The notes beneath the pieces are model-generated. The model was given only the letters and a program-made list of their open reading frames with translations, made no database searches and was not told the origin of the DNA. This document shows positions 53,826-63,708 of a stretch of 64,000 nucleotides of DNA, piece after piece (the stretch's first letter is position 1; each line of letters begins with the position of its first letter). The stretch is from the NCBI GenBank assembly GCA_014763715.1, contig JACXUV010000010.1:23367-87366 (forward strand). The letters run 5' to 3'. The DNA is from Rhodobacterales bacterium (GTDB lineage: Bacteria > Pseudomonadota > Alphaproteobacteria > Caulobacterales > Hyphomonadaceae). A program made the position numbers and the translations under genes.

Positions 53826-54401
53826 TTATTCAGCGCCCCAGGGGGCGGGGGGCGGGTCGACAGGTCTGGATGTGTCGAATTCCACGCGGAAGAAGCGGCC
53901 GGGGCGTTCCAGTTCATAGGCGAACAGGCTGTGCGAGGGGCGCACTTCCACGGCCCAGACATTCTCCTTCGACTGAGGAATGCCGGAGGCATCGAACAGG
54001 GCCTTGGTGGCCTCGTCGGCCGGGAAGTTCAGGCGGCTGCCGCTGAACCGGTCGTCGCGCACGCCGCCATAGCCGGTCAGTGCGTCGAAGCTGCCGTCTT
54101 CATGGCGGTGCTCGTGATGCAGGGCGAGGCGGTCGCCCTCACGGTGGATCACCCAGATGCGCGAACGGTCCTCGCCGACATGCAGCGGGATGCGCACCTC
54201 ATCCTTCGTGCAGGAGCGGACATGCATGACGATGCGCTGGGCGCGCCAGGCATCGTCCTGCAGGTCATCGCTGACGATCCGGCCTTCGAAGGCCTTGCCG
54301 CACAGGGCGGAGAGCCGGTGCATGAATTCCGATTCCTGCAGGGTCGGCTGGCTGCACGCAGTCACGAACAGCGTGGCGGCCAGGAGGAAGAGCGCGCGCA
54401 C
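53826..54401 (-). CDS. hypothetical lipoprotein
   Basis: 191 residues from GTG 54401, just after the purH stop; the longer track start runs into purH. N-terminus ALFLLAATLFVTACSQ gives a lipobox (VTAC), so it is probably lipidated. The rest is a beta-rich domain (WRAQRIVMHVRSC, ENVWAVEVRPSHSLFAYELERPGRFFRVEFD). No family recognised; likely envelope, co-transcribed with purH. Confidence 0.7.
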   Translation of the reverse strand: MRALFLLAATLFVTACSQPTLQESEFMHRLSALCGKAFEGRIVSDDLQDDAWRAQRIVMHVRSCTKDEVRIPLHVGEDRSRIWVIHREGDRLALHHEHRHEDGSFDALTGYGGVRDDRFSGSRLNFPADEATKALFDASGIPQSKENVWAVEVRPSHSLFAYELERPGRFFRVEFDTSRPVDPPPAPWGAE

Positions 54402-54411
54402 CGGGCCGGTC

Positions 54412-56013
54412 CTAGTGGCGGAAGTGGCGCATGCCGGTGAACACCATGGCAAGGCCCGCTTCGTCTGCGGCGGCGATCACGTCTTCGTCGCGGATGGAAC
54501 CGCCCGGCTGGATCACGGCGGTGGCCCCGGCAGAGGCAGCCTGCAGCAGGCCGTCCGGGAAGGGGAAGAAGGCGTCGGAGGCGGCCACGCAGCCCTTGGT
54601 CTTCGGCTCTGCCCAGCCTGCGACTTCGGCGGCGTCTTCCGCCTTGCGGGCGGCGATGCGGGCGCTGTCGATGCGGCTCATCTGGCCTGCGCCGATGCCG
54701 ACGGTGGCGCCGTCTTTCGCATAGACGATCGTGTTCGACTTGACGTGTTTGGCAACGCGCCAGGCGAACAGCATGTCTTCCAGTTCCTGCTCGGTCGGGG
54801 CTTTCTTGGTCACGACTTTCAGGTCCGCCTTGGTGATGCGGCCGAAATCGCGGTCCTGCATCAGGAAGCCGCCGGCGACGGTCTTGATGAAGCGGCCGGA
54901 GGCGGCCGGATCGGGCAGGCCGTCCGTGATCAGGAGGCGGAGGTTCTTCTTCTTGGCGAAGATCGCCTCGGCGGCCTCATCGGCGCCGGGGGCGATGACG
55001 ACTTCGGTGAAGATCTGCGAGATCTCTTTCGCGGTCTCTTCGTCGAGGGCGCGGTTGAGGGCGACGATGCCGCCGAAGGCAGAGGTCGAGTCGCAGGCCA
55101 GCGCGGCGCGGTAGGCCTCGATGATGCTGGACCCTTGCGCCACACCGCAGGGGTTCGCGTGCTTGATGATGGCGACGGCGGGCGTTTCCGCGCCCAGTTC
55201 GCCGATCAGCTCATAGGCCGCGTCGGTGTCGTTGATGTTGTTGTAGGAGAGTTCCTTGCCCTGCAGCTGTTTCGCGGTGGCGACGCCGGGGCGCTTCTCG
55301 CCGGTGACGTAGAAGGCGGCTTTCTGGTGCGGGTTTTCGCCATAGCGGAGGGATTGTTGCAGCTTGCCGCCGAGGGCGGCCCAGTCCGGTGCGGTCTCGC
55401 CCAGCTGTTCGGCATACCAGGATGAAATGGCGGCATCGTAGGCGGCGGTGCGGGCATAGGTTTTCGCGGCGAGCTTGCGGCAGAGGGCGACGGAGACTTC
55501 GCCGTCATGGGCGTCCATCTCGGCAAGGACGGCATCGACATCGCCGCCATCGGTGCAGACGGCGACGAAGGCGCCGTTCTTGGCCGCTGCGCGCAGCATG
55601 GCCGGACCGCCAATGTCGATATTCTCGATACAGGTCTCAAAGTCCGCGCCAGAGGCGACGGTCGCCTCGAACGGGTAGAGGTTCACATAGATCAGGTCGA
55701 TGGCGCCGATGCCGTGGGTCTCGGCGTCCTTCACATGGCTCGGATTGTCGCGCAGGTAGAGGAGGCCGCCATGCACTGCCGGGTGCAGCGTCTTCACGCG
55801 GCCATCCATCATTTCCGGGAAGCCGGTCAGGTCTGCGACATCCTTCACGGCGAGGCCGGCCTCTTTCAGCAGTTTCGACGTGCCGCCGGTGGAGACGAGT
55901 TCCACGCCTTTTTCAGCGAGCTTTTTCGCCTGTTCCACAAGGCCGGTCTTGTCGGAAACGGACAGGAGGGCACGGCGAATACGGACGGGGGCTCCGCTGG
56001 CGGCGTCAGACAT
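54412..56013 (-). CDS. purH: bifunctional AICAR transformylase/IMP cyclohydrolase
   Basis: 533 residues. N-terminal MGS-like IMP cyclohydrolase ([35 protein letters not shown]) followed by the transformylase domain ([30 protein letters not shown]). Performs the last two steps of purine synthesis. RBS GGAGAATTTCCC. Lies in a conserved minus-strand run with rpe and rsmB. Confidence 0.97.
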   Translation of the reverse strand: MSDAASGAPVRIRRALLSVSDKTGLVEQAKKLAEKGVELVSTGGTSKLLKEAGLAVKDVADLTGFPEMMDGRVKTLHPAVHGGLLYLRDNPSHVKDAETHGIGAIDLIYVNLYPFEATVASGADFETCIENIDIGGPAMLRAAAKNGAFVAVCTDGGDVDAVLAEMDAHDGEVSVALCRKLAAKTYARTAAYDAAISSWYAEQLGETAPDWAALGGKLQQSLRYGENPHQKAAFYVTGEKRPGVATAKQLQGKELSYNNINDTDAAYELIGELGAETPAVAIIKHANPCGVAQGSSIIEAYRAALACDSTSAFGGIVALNRALDEETAKEISQIFTEVVIAPGADEAAEAIFAKKKNLRLLITDGLPDPAASGRFIKTVAGGFLMQDRDFGRITKADLKVVTKKAPTEQELEDMLFAWRVAKHVKSNTIVYAKDGATVGIGAGQMSRIDSARIAARKAEDAAEVAGWAEPKTKGCVAASDAFFPFPDGLLQAASAGATAVIQPGGSIRDEDVIAAADEAGLAMVFTGMRHFRH

Positions 56014-56067
56014 GGGAAATTCTCCAGGATTTCGTTGCCGCGCGGGGTAGCACGGCAGGGCAGCGCG

Positions 56068-57960
56068 TCAAGCGATGTCCTTGAAGGCTTTTGCAGCCCG
56101 TTCCTCACCGTATTCCGGCACCATCATGCCCAGCATGCGCAGGGCGTCGGAGCGTTCACGGCGGCTGGCCGCTTCGATCAGCGTGGCGAGCTGCTTGTCG
56201 AACAGTTCCGAGGTGGGGGTGCGGCTGGCGACGCGCAGGACGCCATCGACCGTCGTGTCGGTGACGGTCTCATGCTCATAGGTGAGGGCTTCGTGCATCT
56301 TTTCACCGGCGCGCAGGCCCGTCTGGGTGATCTGGATGTCGACGCCGGGGATCAGGCCCTTCAGGCGGATCAGCGTCTCGGCCAGCTGCAGGATCGGCAT
56401 CGGCTCGCCCATGTCGAGGACGTAGATGTCGGAGGCGCCGCCCTCATGCTGCAGTGCCCCGGCCTGGAGCACGAGCGCGGAGGCTTCCTCCACGGTCATG
56501 AAATAGCGGGTCACGCCCATGTCGGTGACGGTGACGGGACCGCCCGCTGCGATCTGTTTCTCGAACAGCGGCACGACGGAGCCGGACGAGCCGAGCACAT
56601 TGCCGAACCGGACCATGGCGGCAGCCATGCCGGATTCCTCTGCGATGCGGGCAATGGCCACTTCAGCGAGGCGCTTGGTGGCGCCCATGACATTGTCCGG
56701 GTCCACGGCCTTGTCGGTGGAGATGAAGACGAAGCGTTTCGCGCCCACGGCAGCGGCCGCGCGGGCACAGTTCACGGCGCCGGACACATTGGTCAGGATC
56801 GCTTCGCAGGCATTGCGTTCCATCAGCGGGACATGTTTCAGCGCGGCGGCATGGATCACGATGTCGGGCTGGGCGTTCTGGAAGATGTCGCGCATGCGCT
56901 GAGGATCGCGGACATCGCCAAGGCGCGGGAAGATCTTCAGGTCCGGGAACCGGTTCGTCAGTTCCATGTCGATGCTGTAGAGATTGTACTCACAGGAATC
57001 GATGATGGTCAGCTGTTGCGGTTTCAGCGAGGCGACCTGACGGGCAAGTTCCGAGCCGATCGTGCCGCCGCCGCCGGTCACCAGCACGCGGGCGCCTTCG
57101 ATGGCCGCGCGCACAGGGGCGATGTCCAGCCGGCGTTCCGGACGGGCCAGCAGGTCTGCCGGGCGGACCGGCTCCATCACCTGGGCCGCTTCGTCGCCGG
57201 ACAGGGCCATGATTTCCGCGCCATGGGCAGATGTGGTTTCCAGGATCCGCATCATCCTGTTGCGGTCGCGCGCAGCACCCGTCACCGCGACCCAGGGCGT
57301 ATGTCCGTAGCGCACGGACAGGATGTCGATCACATTGGCCAGGTCTTCCAGCCCGCCCATGATCGGCACGCCGCGGATGGCGCGTCCGGGATCGTTGCCC
57401 TCGGTGTCGATCAGGCCGAGCAGGCGGAAGTTCTGGGTTTCGGTCGGCGTCTGCAGGCGGCGGATGACGCCGATACAGCTGGCCACGTCGCCGATCAGCA
57501 GGATCGGCTTGGCATTGCGGGCCACCGGGCTGAAGATCTGCAGCGGTTTGTGGGTGGACCGGGACAGCGCCACCATCCGGCCGGAGAACAGGACGATCGT
57601 CCAGATCAGCAGGGCCGTCAGCAGGGTGCCCCATGGCTGTGACAGGGTGCCGTTCAGAAGGCCGGCTACTGGCAGGTAGAGCAGGCCGGAGAGGGCAATG
57701 CCCTGAATGATCCGCACGGCATCCGGCCAGCCGATATGGCGCCAGACCTGCGTGTGGATGCGCAGGATGAGAAAGCCCACGGCCACAGCCGCGGTAAACA
57801 GGATCGTGCTGCTGGCCGAGGACACAATTGGGAAGGTGCCGCGCGGCTCGCCCGTCCACCAGAACAGGAAATTGGTGAGCGCCATGGAGAAGGCGGCCGC
57901 GCTGAGGTCAAACCCCAGGGTCAGGAACATGGCTCTGCGGGCAGCACGTTGAGGCGTCAT
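56068..57960 (-). CDS. CapD/FlaA1-like nucleotide-sugar epimerase/dehydratase (membrane)
   Basis: 630 residues from ATG 57960. Four N-terminal membrane helices, a CoA-binding-like Rossmann region, then the SDR domain: VTGGGGTIGSELARQV, HAAALKHVPLMERN, STDKAVDPDNVMGATKR, FGNVLGSSGSV. Such enzymes make modified UDP-sugars for surface polysaccharide. Start overlaps the heparinase stop by four bases, suggesting joint action on the envelope. Confidence 0.92.
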   Translation of the reverse strand: MTPQRAARRAMFLTLGFDLSAAAFSMALTNFLFWWTGEPRGTFPIVSSASSTILFTAAVAVGFLILRIHTQVWRHIGWPDAVRIIQGIALSGLLYLPVAGLLNGTLSQPWGTLLTALLIWTIVLFSGRMVALSRSTHKPLQIFSPVARNAKPILLIGDVASCIGVIRRLQTPTETQNFRLLGLIDTEGNDPGRAIRGVPIMGGLEDLANVIDILSVRYGHTPWVAVTGAARDRNRMMRILETTSAHGAEIMALSGDEAAQVMEPVRPADLLARPERRLDIAPVRAAIEGARVLVTGGGGTIGSELARQVASLKPQQLTIIDSCEYNLYSIDMELTNRFPDLKIFPRLGDVRDPQRMRDIFQNAQPDIVIHAAALKHVPLMERNACEAILTNVSGAVNCARAAAAVGAKRFVFISTDKAVDPDNVMGATKRLAEVAIARIAEESGMAAAMVRFGNVLGSSGSVVPLFEKQIAAGGPVTVTDMGVTRYFMTVEEASALVLQAGALQHEGGASDIYVLDMGEPMPILQLAETLIRLKGLIPGVDIQITQTGLRAGEKMHEALTYEHETVTDTTVDGVLRVASRTPTSELFDKQLATLIEAASRRERSDALRMLGMMVPEYGEERAAKAFKDIA

Positions 57961-59687
57961 GCACTCGGTTCCTTCACGAAAGCCCAGCGGACGCAATTGG
58001 GCGGCTCGGTTCCGTCACTATTCGGATCCGCGAAGCCCGCAATAACGATTTGCTCGGGGCGTTCCACTACGCCTCGGGCGAGATACGCCGTCCGTTCGAG
58101 TCTTGCCCCTTCATGACTCGTTTTGAAGCGCCAGACAGCCCCATTTTCGCATATCAGGCGAATTGCATTCCGGCCCATCATGGCCGTTACGGTCGGGTGC
58201 AGATGGAAGCGGATCTCGAAATTGATGAATTTCCGGTCTTCTGCCGGGGCCTGCGAGACGGGCCGGACGAGCGAGTCCTCACCGGCAAGGCGCCCGCCAT
58301 CGCCCGCCATGAACAGGCGCCGGCGGTGCAGCAGGCCATGGGCTGCCTTGTAGCCGCCATGCTGGGCATCCAGCCAGATTTCGTCCGCCTCTTCGAGCCG
58401 TTTGGCGAAAATGCCTTCCGGCCCGCTGGCCGACAGCAGGCGAGTTGCCTCATTCAGCGTAAACGTACCGGAATCGCGGCCTGAAAGGATCAGCGTGGAA
58501 TGCGCGCTGGTGCGGCGCACGGCGGCCTGCCAGTCGATATTTACTTCGGCGCTGAAGCCGCAGGAGGTGACGATGCGCGACGTGCCATCCGACAATTCGA
58601 AGCCGAGCGCCCCGGCATGGGCCTGGTCGCCAAAGGGCAGGCCGGGCGCTTCGCCGCAATCGAGCACGAGGCGGAGGCCATTCTTCTCCAGCTTCTGGAA
58701 GCCGGACTTCGGCGCGAAGGTGAAGCGGCGCGGCGGCGCGGGCAGGCGGGAAAGCGCTGCCTCGACAACTTCAGGACGCGATTCGTCGCCATCATTGAAC
58801 GGGTTCAGGGCGCCGTCGCCGGACTGGAAGAAGGCCAGCATCGCGCCCATGCGCGGGATCCATTTGCCAAAATAGTCCGGCGGCTCGAGGCCCGCCCGGT
58901 CCAGCAGGTCTTCCAGCGTCTGCAGGTGCAGCAGGCAGAACAGAAGACGCGACGGCGCGCGGCTGACATGGCCGCCATCCGGCAGGATCTGCGCCGTGCA
59001 TTCGGCATCCAGCCGGTCGAGGGCCGGGCCGATGGCGGCGCGGTTGTTGAAACAGAGGGCGCCGGCCACCAGCACGACGGCCGCCATCCAGCGGGCCTTC
59101 GGGTCGACGGCCGCATCGGCCTGGTCTTCCAGATAGCGCAGCTGGTGCAGCAGGCAGTCCAGCCGTGCCTGCCGGGCCGGGGCCGGGCCTTCCTCGAACA
59201 GGTCTTCCCCGCAACGCAGCCAGTGCCAGAGGCGGGCGGCGGTCGCGTCTGTCCGCCAGGCAAAGCCGTTGAAGCTGCCATACATCTCGATCCAGGAATC
59301 GACATAGGCGCGGGCGCGCCGGGCGCCTTCATCTCCCTGCGAGAACAGGTCCGGGGCCCATGCAAAACGATGCAGCCGGTCGGCGACATGCTTGGACGGC
59401 ATCGGCACCGACCATGGCGCCTGCGAAGGCTCCAGCGTCATGCGTGACATGCCGATGCGCCAGACGCCCCGCATCAGGGCTTCGCCGCGCAGCGTGTCCG
59501 GCGGGACAAGGTCTGCCATGTGCAGGGCAAAGCCCTGCGGTAGCGGGCCGGTCTGTTTCAGGCGCTGGACGGTGCCGATCTTCGCGTCTTCGCCCGTGAC
59601 CCCGCGAAAGCGACGCCAGAGGGCGGCATCGTCGGCTCCGGAGCGTGGAGCCCGTTCAGCGGTGTATTGGCTGTCTCCACCTGACAC
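57957..59687 (-). CDS. heparinase II/III family protein
   Basis: 576 residues. The alpha-helical toroid half (GSFNGFAWRTDATAARLWHWL, YLEDQADAAVDPKARWMAAVVLV) and a beta-sandwich half (FELSDGTSRIVTSCGFS, RRTSAHSTLILSG) fit the heparinase II/III family found beside purH/rsmB in Alphaproteobacteria. Probably acts on an acidic cell-surface polysaccharide. GTG start; no signal peptide is evident. Confidence 0.9.
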   Translation of the reverse strand: MSGGDSQYTAERAPRSGADDAALWRRFRGVTGEDAKIGTVQRLKQTGPLPQGFALHMADLVPPDTLRGEALMRGVWRIGMSRMTLEPSQAPWSVPMPSKHVADRLHRFAWAPDLFSQGDEGARRARAYVDSWIEMYGSFNGFAWRTDATAARLWHWLRCGEDLFEEGPAPARQARLDCLLHQLRYLEDQADAAVDPKARWMAAVVLVAGALCFNNRAAIGPALDRLDAECTAQILPDGGHVSRAPSRLLFCLLHLQTLEDLLDRAGLEPPDYFGKWIPRMGAMLAFFQSGDGALNPFNDGDESRPEVVEAALSRLPAPPRRFTFAPKSGFQKLEKNGLRLVLDCGEAPGLPFGDQAHAGALGFELSDGTSRIVTSCGFSAEVNIDWQAAVRRTSAHSTLILSGRDSGTFTLNEATRLLSASGPEGIFAKRLEEADEIWLDAQHGGYKAAHGLLHRRRLFMAGDGGRLAGEDSLVRPVSQAPAEDRKFINFEIRFHLHPTVTAMMGRNAIRLICENGAVWRFKTSHEGARLERTAYLARGVVERPEQIVIAGFADPNSDGTEPPNCVRWAFVKEPSA

Positions 59688-59711
59688 GGGACGCGTCCAA
59701 TCTGTTCTGTT

Positions 59712-60380
59712 CTATGCGTGCACGCTGGGTCTCAGAGCGCGAATATTGTCTGCATAGGCTGCCGGGCCGCCCTTGAAGACGGCAGAGCCCGCAACGATCG
59801 CCGTCACGCCTGCGGCGATGGCGCGCGGCGAGGTTTCGGCGTTCAGGCCGCCATCGATTTCGAGGATGATGTCGCGGCCGGTCTGGTCGATCATGCGGCG
59901 CAGCTGTTCCACCTTGCGCAGCTGGCTCTCGATGAAGGCCTGGCCGCCAAAACCGGGGTTCACCGACATGACCAGGACGAGGTCGATATCGTCCATCACA
60001 GGCTCGATGATGCTGGCCGGAGTGGCCGGGTTCAGCGCCACGCCCGCCTTCATGCCTGCGCCGCGGATGGCCTGCAGCGTGCGGTGAAGGTGCGGGCCGG
60101 CTTCCGGGTGCACGGTGAGAATGTTGGCGCCCGCCTTGGCAAAGGCGTGGATGAACGGATCCACCGGCGCGATCATCAGGTGCACGTCGAACGGCTTCTT
60201 CGTGTGCGGACGGAGTTTCTCGATCACCGGCGGACCGAAGGTCAGGTTCGGCACGAAGTGGCCGTCCATGACATCGATGTGGATCATGTCCGCGCCAGCC
60301 TTGTCGATGGCCCGGATTTCCTCTCCCAGACAGGCAAAGTCGGCGGAGAGAATCGAAGGAGAAATCAGTACGTCACGCAT
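59712..60380 (-). CDS. rpe: ribulose-phosphate 3-epimerase
   Basis: 222 residues. [49 protein letters not shown] and [10 protein letters not shown] carry the metal-binding His/Asp residues. Interconverts ribulose-5-P and xylulose-5-P. Same pathway as tkt at 6.3 kb. Confidence 0.97.
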   Translation of the reverse strand: MRDVLISPSILSADFACLGEEIRAIDKAGADMIHIDVMDGHFVPNLTFGPPVIEKLRPHTKKPFDVHLMIAPVDPFIHAFAKAGANILTVHPEAGPHLHRTLQAIRGAGMKAGVALNPATPASIIEPVMDDIDLVLVMSVNPGFGGQAFIESQLRKVEQLRRMIDQTGRDIILEIDGGLNAETSPRAIAAGVTAIVAGSAVFKGGPAAYADNIRALRPSVHA

Positions 60381-60459
60381 GTAGACTCCCTAAATGGGAA
60401 ATACCGGCCGCACAAGGCAGCCGGTACTCCATATCCGTTCCGGATAGAACGTGTCGGGC

Positions 60460-60957
60460 TTAGTATGCCCCGGCCGGGATCAGCTTCCAGCCATCGGCGC
60501 CGGCAATGATGTCGACCGGCGTGCCCGGCGCGATGTAGACGTCTGCGCCCTGGATGATTTCCTTGCTCTCACCGCTGGAGAAGCGGACGATGTAAGCGAA
60601 GGCTTTCGACGTGCCGATGGCCTTGCCAGCCTCGTTACCGGCAATACCGCCGAGAACTGCGCCACCGATGGCGCCTGCCGTCTGGGCCTTGTCGCCGCCG
60701 CCGAGTTCAGAGCCTGCGAGGCCGCCGAGCACAGCGCCGGTTGCGGTGCCGATGATCGAGCTTTCGCGCTTGACGGTGATTTCGCGAACCGAGGTGACGG
60801 TGCCGTGATACACGGTCGAAGCCTGGCCGACAGCATTCGGGCTGGCCGTACCGACGCCATAGGTAGAGGCGCAGCCTGCCAGCGACAGGCTGAGGGCGAG
60901 GAATGCGCCTGCGGCCAGCTTGCCGGTCGAGGTGCGGACGGAAGAAACAACGGTCAT
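60460..60957 (-). CDS. glycine-zipper outer-membrane lipoprotein (SlyB-like)
   Basis: 165 residues. Lipobox LAGC after a signal; repeated glycine-zipper helices GTATGAVLGGLAGSELGGG and AGAIGGAVLGGIAGNEAGKAIG; C-terminal beta part. Matches 17 kDa-antigen/SlyB-type envelope lipoproteins that support outer-membrane integrity. Confidence 0.88.
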   Translation of the reverse strand: MTVVSSVRTSTGKLAAGAFLALSLSLAGCASTYGVGTASPNAVGQASTVYHGTVTSVREITVKRESSIIGTATGAVLGGLAGSELGGGDKAQTAGAIGGAVLGGIAGNEAGKAIGTSKAFAYIVRFSSGESKEIIQGADVYIAPGTPVDIIAGADGWKLIPAGAY

Positions 60958-61054
60958 TTCAGTGCTCCCTGCACAATGTATGGGGCCTTTCTGGCAGTCC
61001 GTCGCTGAATGACAGATGAACCCGCCGCGGCAATTTCAAGGCAGTAGCCTATTT

Positions 61055-62392
61055 TCACGCCGAGGGTGAGAGGCGGGACATGAAGAATGCGTCATGTGAG
61101 GCCCCGGAGGCGGGCAGGGTGAGCACATCTCCGTGATCCGTAATGCAATCGGCGAATCCGGCGGCTTCTTCCGGCGTCACGGGCAGGCGGGTGACAAGGC
61201 CTTCGGCAATGGCGCGCTCCACCACGTCCAGGCCCTCGGCCTTCAGCGGGGTGCAGACGCAGTAGAGGATCGTGCCGCCGGGACGGACCATTTCGGTTGC
61301 CGCTTTCAGTAACCGGTACTGCACATCCGGGAAGCGGGCGATGTCTTCCGGGCGCTTGATGAACGCCCCTTCCGGGTGACGGCGCAGCGTGCCGAGGGCC
61401 GAGCACGGCGCGTCCAGCAGCAGGAGGTCCGCCGGGGCGGCCGGGCGCCAGGTTTCGGCGTCGGCTGCAATGATCTCGGCAGAAAGCCCGGTGCGGGCGA
61501 GGTTCTCTTCGAGGCGTTTCAGGCGCGGTTTGGACCGGTCGACCGCCGTCACTTTCAGCCCTGCCGCGCAGAGCTGCAGCGTCTTGCCGCCGGGGGCCGC
61601 GCAGAGGTCAATTGCCGTGACTTCAGATGACCGGTTCATGTCTTCACCGGACTTGTCCATGACCATACCGGACTTTGACGGATTACCGGATGCGCATGCC
61701 ATGAGCAGTCTTGCCGGCAGGGCGGCGGCCGGGTCCTGCACCCACCAGTCGCCGCTGCCATACTCGGCCAGCGCCTCGACCGGGCCGCCCGGCGCGCGGA
61801 CGGACCCATTGGGCAGCAGCTCCCCGCTGATCACTTCGGCGACGGCGGCGGCGTTGGTTTTCGCGGTGAGGTAAATGCCGGGTTCGGCCAGCTGGGCGGC
61901 GGCGAGCCGGGCGGCGCCCTCAGGCCCGAGGCTGTCCTCGAAGGCGGCGGTCAGCCAGTCCGGCCAGATGGCGGTGACGGGCAGGGCGTCGAGATCCGGC
62001 CGCTCGGCAGCGGCGCGGCGGAGGACCGCGTTCAGGAAGGCCCCGCCGGAACGGGCGTCCGGCCAGTCCTTGGCCGCTTCAACCGTTTCGGAGACGGCGG
62101 CATGTTCCGGCACGTCCATCCTCCAGAGCTGGACCGCGCCGACGCGCAGCAGGGCGCGGATGGCGGGGCTCGCCGCCTGAAGCGGGCGGGAGAGCAGGGG
62201 GGCAAGCGCGCGGTCGATCCGGCCAAGTTCCCTGAGCGCGGCCGAGGCGATGGCGCGGGCAAAGGCCCGGTCCGACCCGTCGAGATCGCTGAAAGGCGTG
62301 GACTCGGCCATGGCCTGGTCCAGCGTGCGGCGCTTTTCCAGCGACAAAAACAGGAGATCGGCGGCAGCCCGCCGTGCCTCAGCACCACTCAA
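61055..62392 (-). CDS. rsmB: 16S rRNA m5C967 methyltransferase RsmB
   Basis: 445 residues. NusB-like N-terminal domain (~1-140) and SAM-dependent methylase with DLCAAPGGKTLQLCA, DAPCSALGTLRRHPE (catalytic Cys) and ILYCVCTPLKAEG (second Cys). Typical RsmB/Sun organisation. It sits between htpX and the rpe/purH group. Confidence 0.93.
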   Translation of the reverse strand: MSGAEARRAAADLLFLSLEKRRTLDQAMAESTPFSDLDGSDRAFARAIASAALRELGRIDRALAPLLSRPLQAASPAIRALLRVGAVQLWRMDVPEHAAVSETVEAAKDWPDARSGGAFLNAVLRRAAAERPDLDALPVTAIWPDWLTAAFEDSLGPEGAARLAAAQLAEPGIYLTAKTNAAAVAEVISGELLPNGSVRAPGGPVEALAEYGSGDWWVQDPAAALPARLLMACASGNPSKSGMVMDKSGEDMNRSSEVTAIDLCAAPGGKTLQLCAAGLKVTAVDRSKPRLKRLEENLARTGLSAEIIAADAETWRPAAPADLLLLDAPCSALGTLRRHPEGAFIKRPEDIARFPDVQYRLLKAATEMVRPGGTILYCVCTPLKAEGLDVVERAIAEGLVTRLPVTPEEAAGFADCITDHGDVLTLPASGASHDAFFMSRLSPSA

Positions 62393-62470
62393 CGATCATT
62401 CTCCTGCGGAATGTGTCAGTCCGGGATCAGGCCCGGATCTGTCTGGGAATACTCTGGGGCCAGCCCCGGT

Positions 62471-63370
62471 TTATCCCCAAGGCCCGGCCTGGCGGCGTTC
62501 TGCCTTGGCAGGGGTAGGGGCCGCAACCCCCATTTCGCTGGCGAGGCGGCGCAGCGCCTCGACGCGGTTGGCCGTGGCCGGGTGGGTGGAGAAGAGATTG
62601 TCCGCCCCGCGCCCGTTGAGGGGGTTCGCGATATACATGTGCGCCATGGCGGGATTGCGCTCTGCGGCGACATTGATCGTGGACCGCGCGCCGCGCTCGA
62701 TCTTCTCCAGCGCCGAAGCGAGCCAGAGCGGATTGCCGCAGATCTCGGCCCCGATCCGGTCGGCTTCATATTCGCGCGAGCGGGAGATCGCCATCTGGAC
62801 GAGGCCCGCGGCCAGCGGCGCAAAGATCATGACCGCGATGGAGCCGATCAGGCCCTGACGGTCGCGCCCGAAGAAGAGGGCAAAATTCGCCAGCATGCCG
62901 ATGGCACCGGCAATCGTGGCGGTGAGCGTCATGGTCAGCGTGTCGCGGTGTTTCACATGGGCCAGCTCGTGCGCCATCACACCGGCGACTTCCTCGCGGT
63001 TCAGCGAGCCGAGCAGGCCGGTCGTGGCGCAGACGGCGGCGTGCTGAGGGTTGCGGCCGGTGGCGAAGGCGTTCGGCTGCGGGGTCTCGATGATGTAGAT
63101 GCGCGGCGGCGGCAGGCCCGCCCGGTCGGCCAGCTTCAGCACGTCATTGGCAAAAGTGCGCAGCATGGGCGAGGCGGTGGCCGGGTCGATTTCTTTCGCG
63201 CCCTGCATCGACAGGACGATCTTGTCGGAATTCCAGTAGGAGAAAAAGTTCATCGCGGCTGCCACCACAAAGGCCACGGCCATGCCGGTCGTGCCGCCGA
63301 TGAGATAGCCGACGCCCATGAAGAGCGCGGTCATCGCCGCAAGTAGGATGAAGGTTTTCAACGTGCCCAT
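62471..63370 (-). CDS. htpX: HtpX-family zinc metalloprotease
   Basis: 299 residues. Two N-terminal membrane helices, [14 protein letters not shown], the zinc motif [14 protein letters not shown] (HExxH), two more helices and the third ligand in YEADRIGAE. HtpX degrades misfolded inner-membrane proteins. The C-terminus is slightly long and Ala/Pro-rich. Confidence 0.95.
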   Translation of the reverse strand: MGTLKTFILLAAMTALFMGVGYLIGGTTGMAVAFVVAAAMNFFSYWNSDKIVLSMQGAKEIDPATASPMLRTFANDVLKLADRAGLPPPRIYIIETPQPNAFATGRNPQHAAVCATTGLLGSLNREEVAGVMAHELAHVKHRDTLTMTLTATIAGAIGMLANFALFFGRDRQGLIGSIAVMIFAPLAAGLVQMAISRSREYEADRIGAEICGNPLWLASALEKIERGARSTINVAAERNPAMAHMYIANPLNGRGADNLFSTHPATANRVEALRRLASEMGVAAPTPAKAERRQAGPWG

Positions 63371-63472
63371 TGGGCCTTAACTCCAGTCGTTTCTGCGCGT
63401 ATGAACGCGCTGCGTTAGCACTCCCCAACCGCCACACCTATATGGCGAGCGTTAACGAAAAGAGGAGTCTTC

Positions 63473-63703
63473 ATGGCCAGCGGTGACAAAGCTGTAATCC
63501 CTGTCCTGACGGAAGAGGAAATCGAGCGCCGCAAGGCCTTGCCGGAAGCTGCCCGCCGCGCGCTGGAAGAGGCCGATGCCCGCAAGGCGAAGGAAGCCGC
63601 CGATGCTGCCGCCCTTCCGGACGACGAGCATGGCGGCCCGCGGAATATCGAGCCGACCCGGTACGGGGATTGGGAACGCAAGGGCATCGCCTACGATTTC
63701 TGA
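63473..63703 (+). CDS. DUF1674 protein (SDHAF4-like)
   Basis: 76 residues. The C-terminal motif GGPRNIEPTRYGDWERKGIAYDF is the DUF1674 signature, shared with the mitochondrial succinate dehydrogenase assembly factor SDHAF4. The N-terminus is a charged helix. ATG after AGAGGAGTCTTC. Likely helps assemble or protect flavinylated SdhA. Confidence 0.9.
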   Translation: MASGDKAVIPVLTEEEIERRKALPEAARRALEEADARKAKEAADAAALPDDEHGGPRNIEPTRYGDWERKGIAYDF

Positions 63704-63708
63704 GCCTT

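Noticed and set aside
55507-57642. 711-aa plus-strand ORF
   Set aside because: Shadow of purH and the CapD-like gene; His/Gly/Arg-rich translation without domains.
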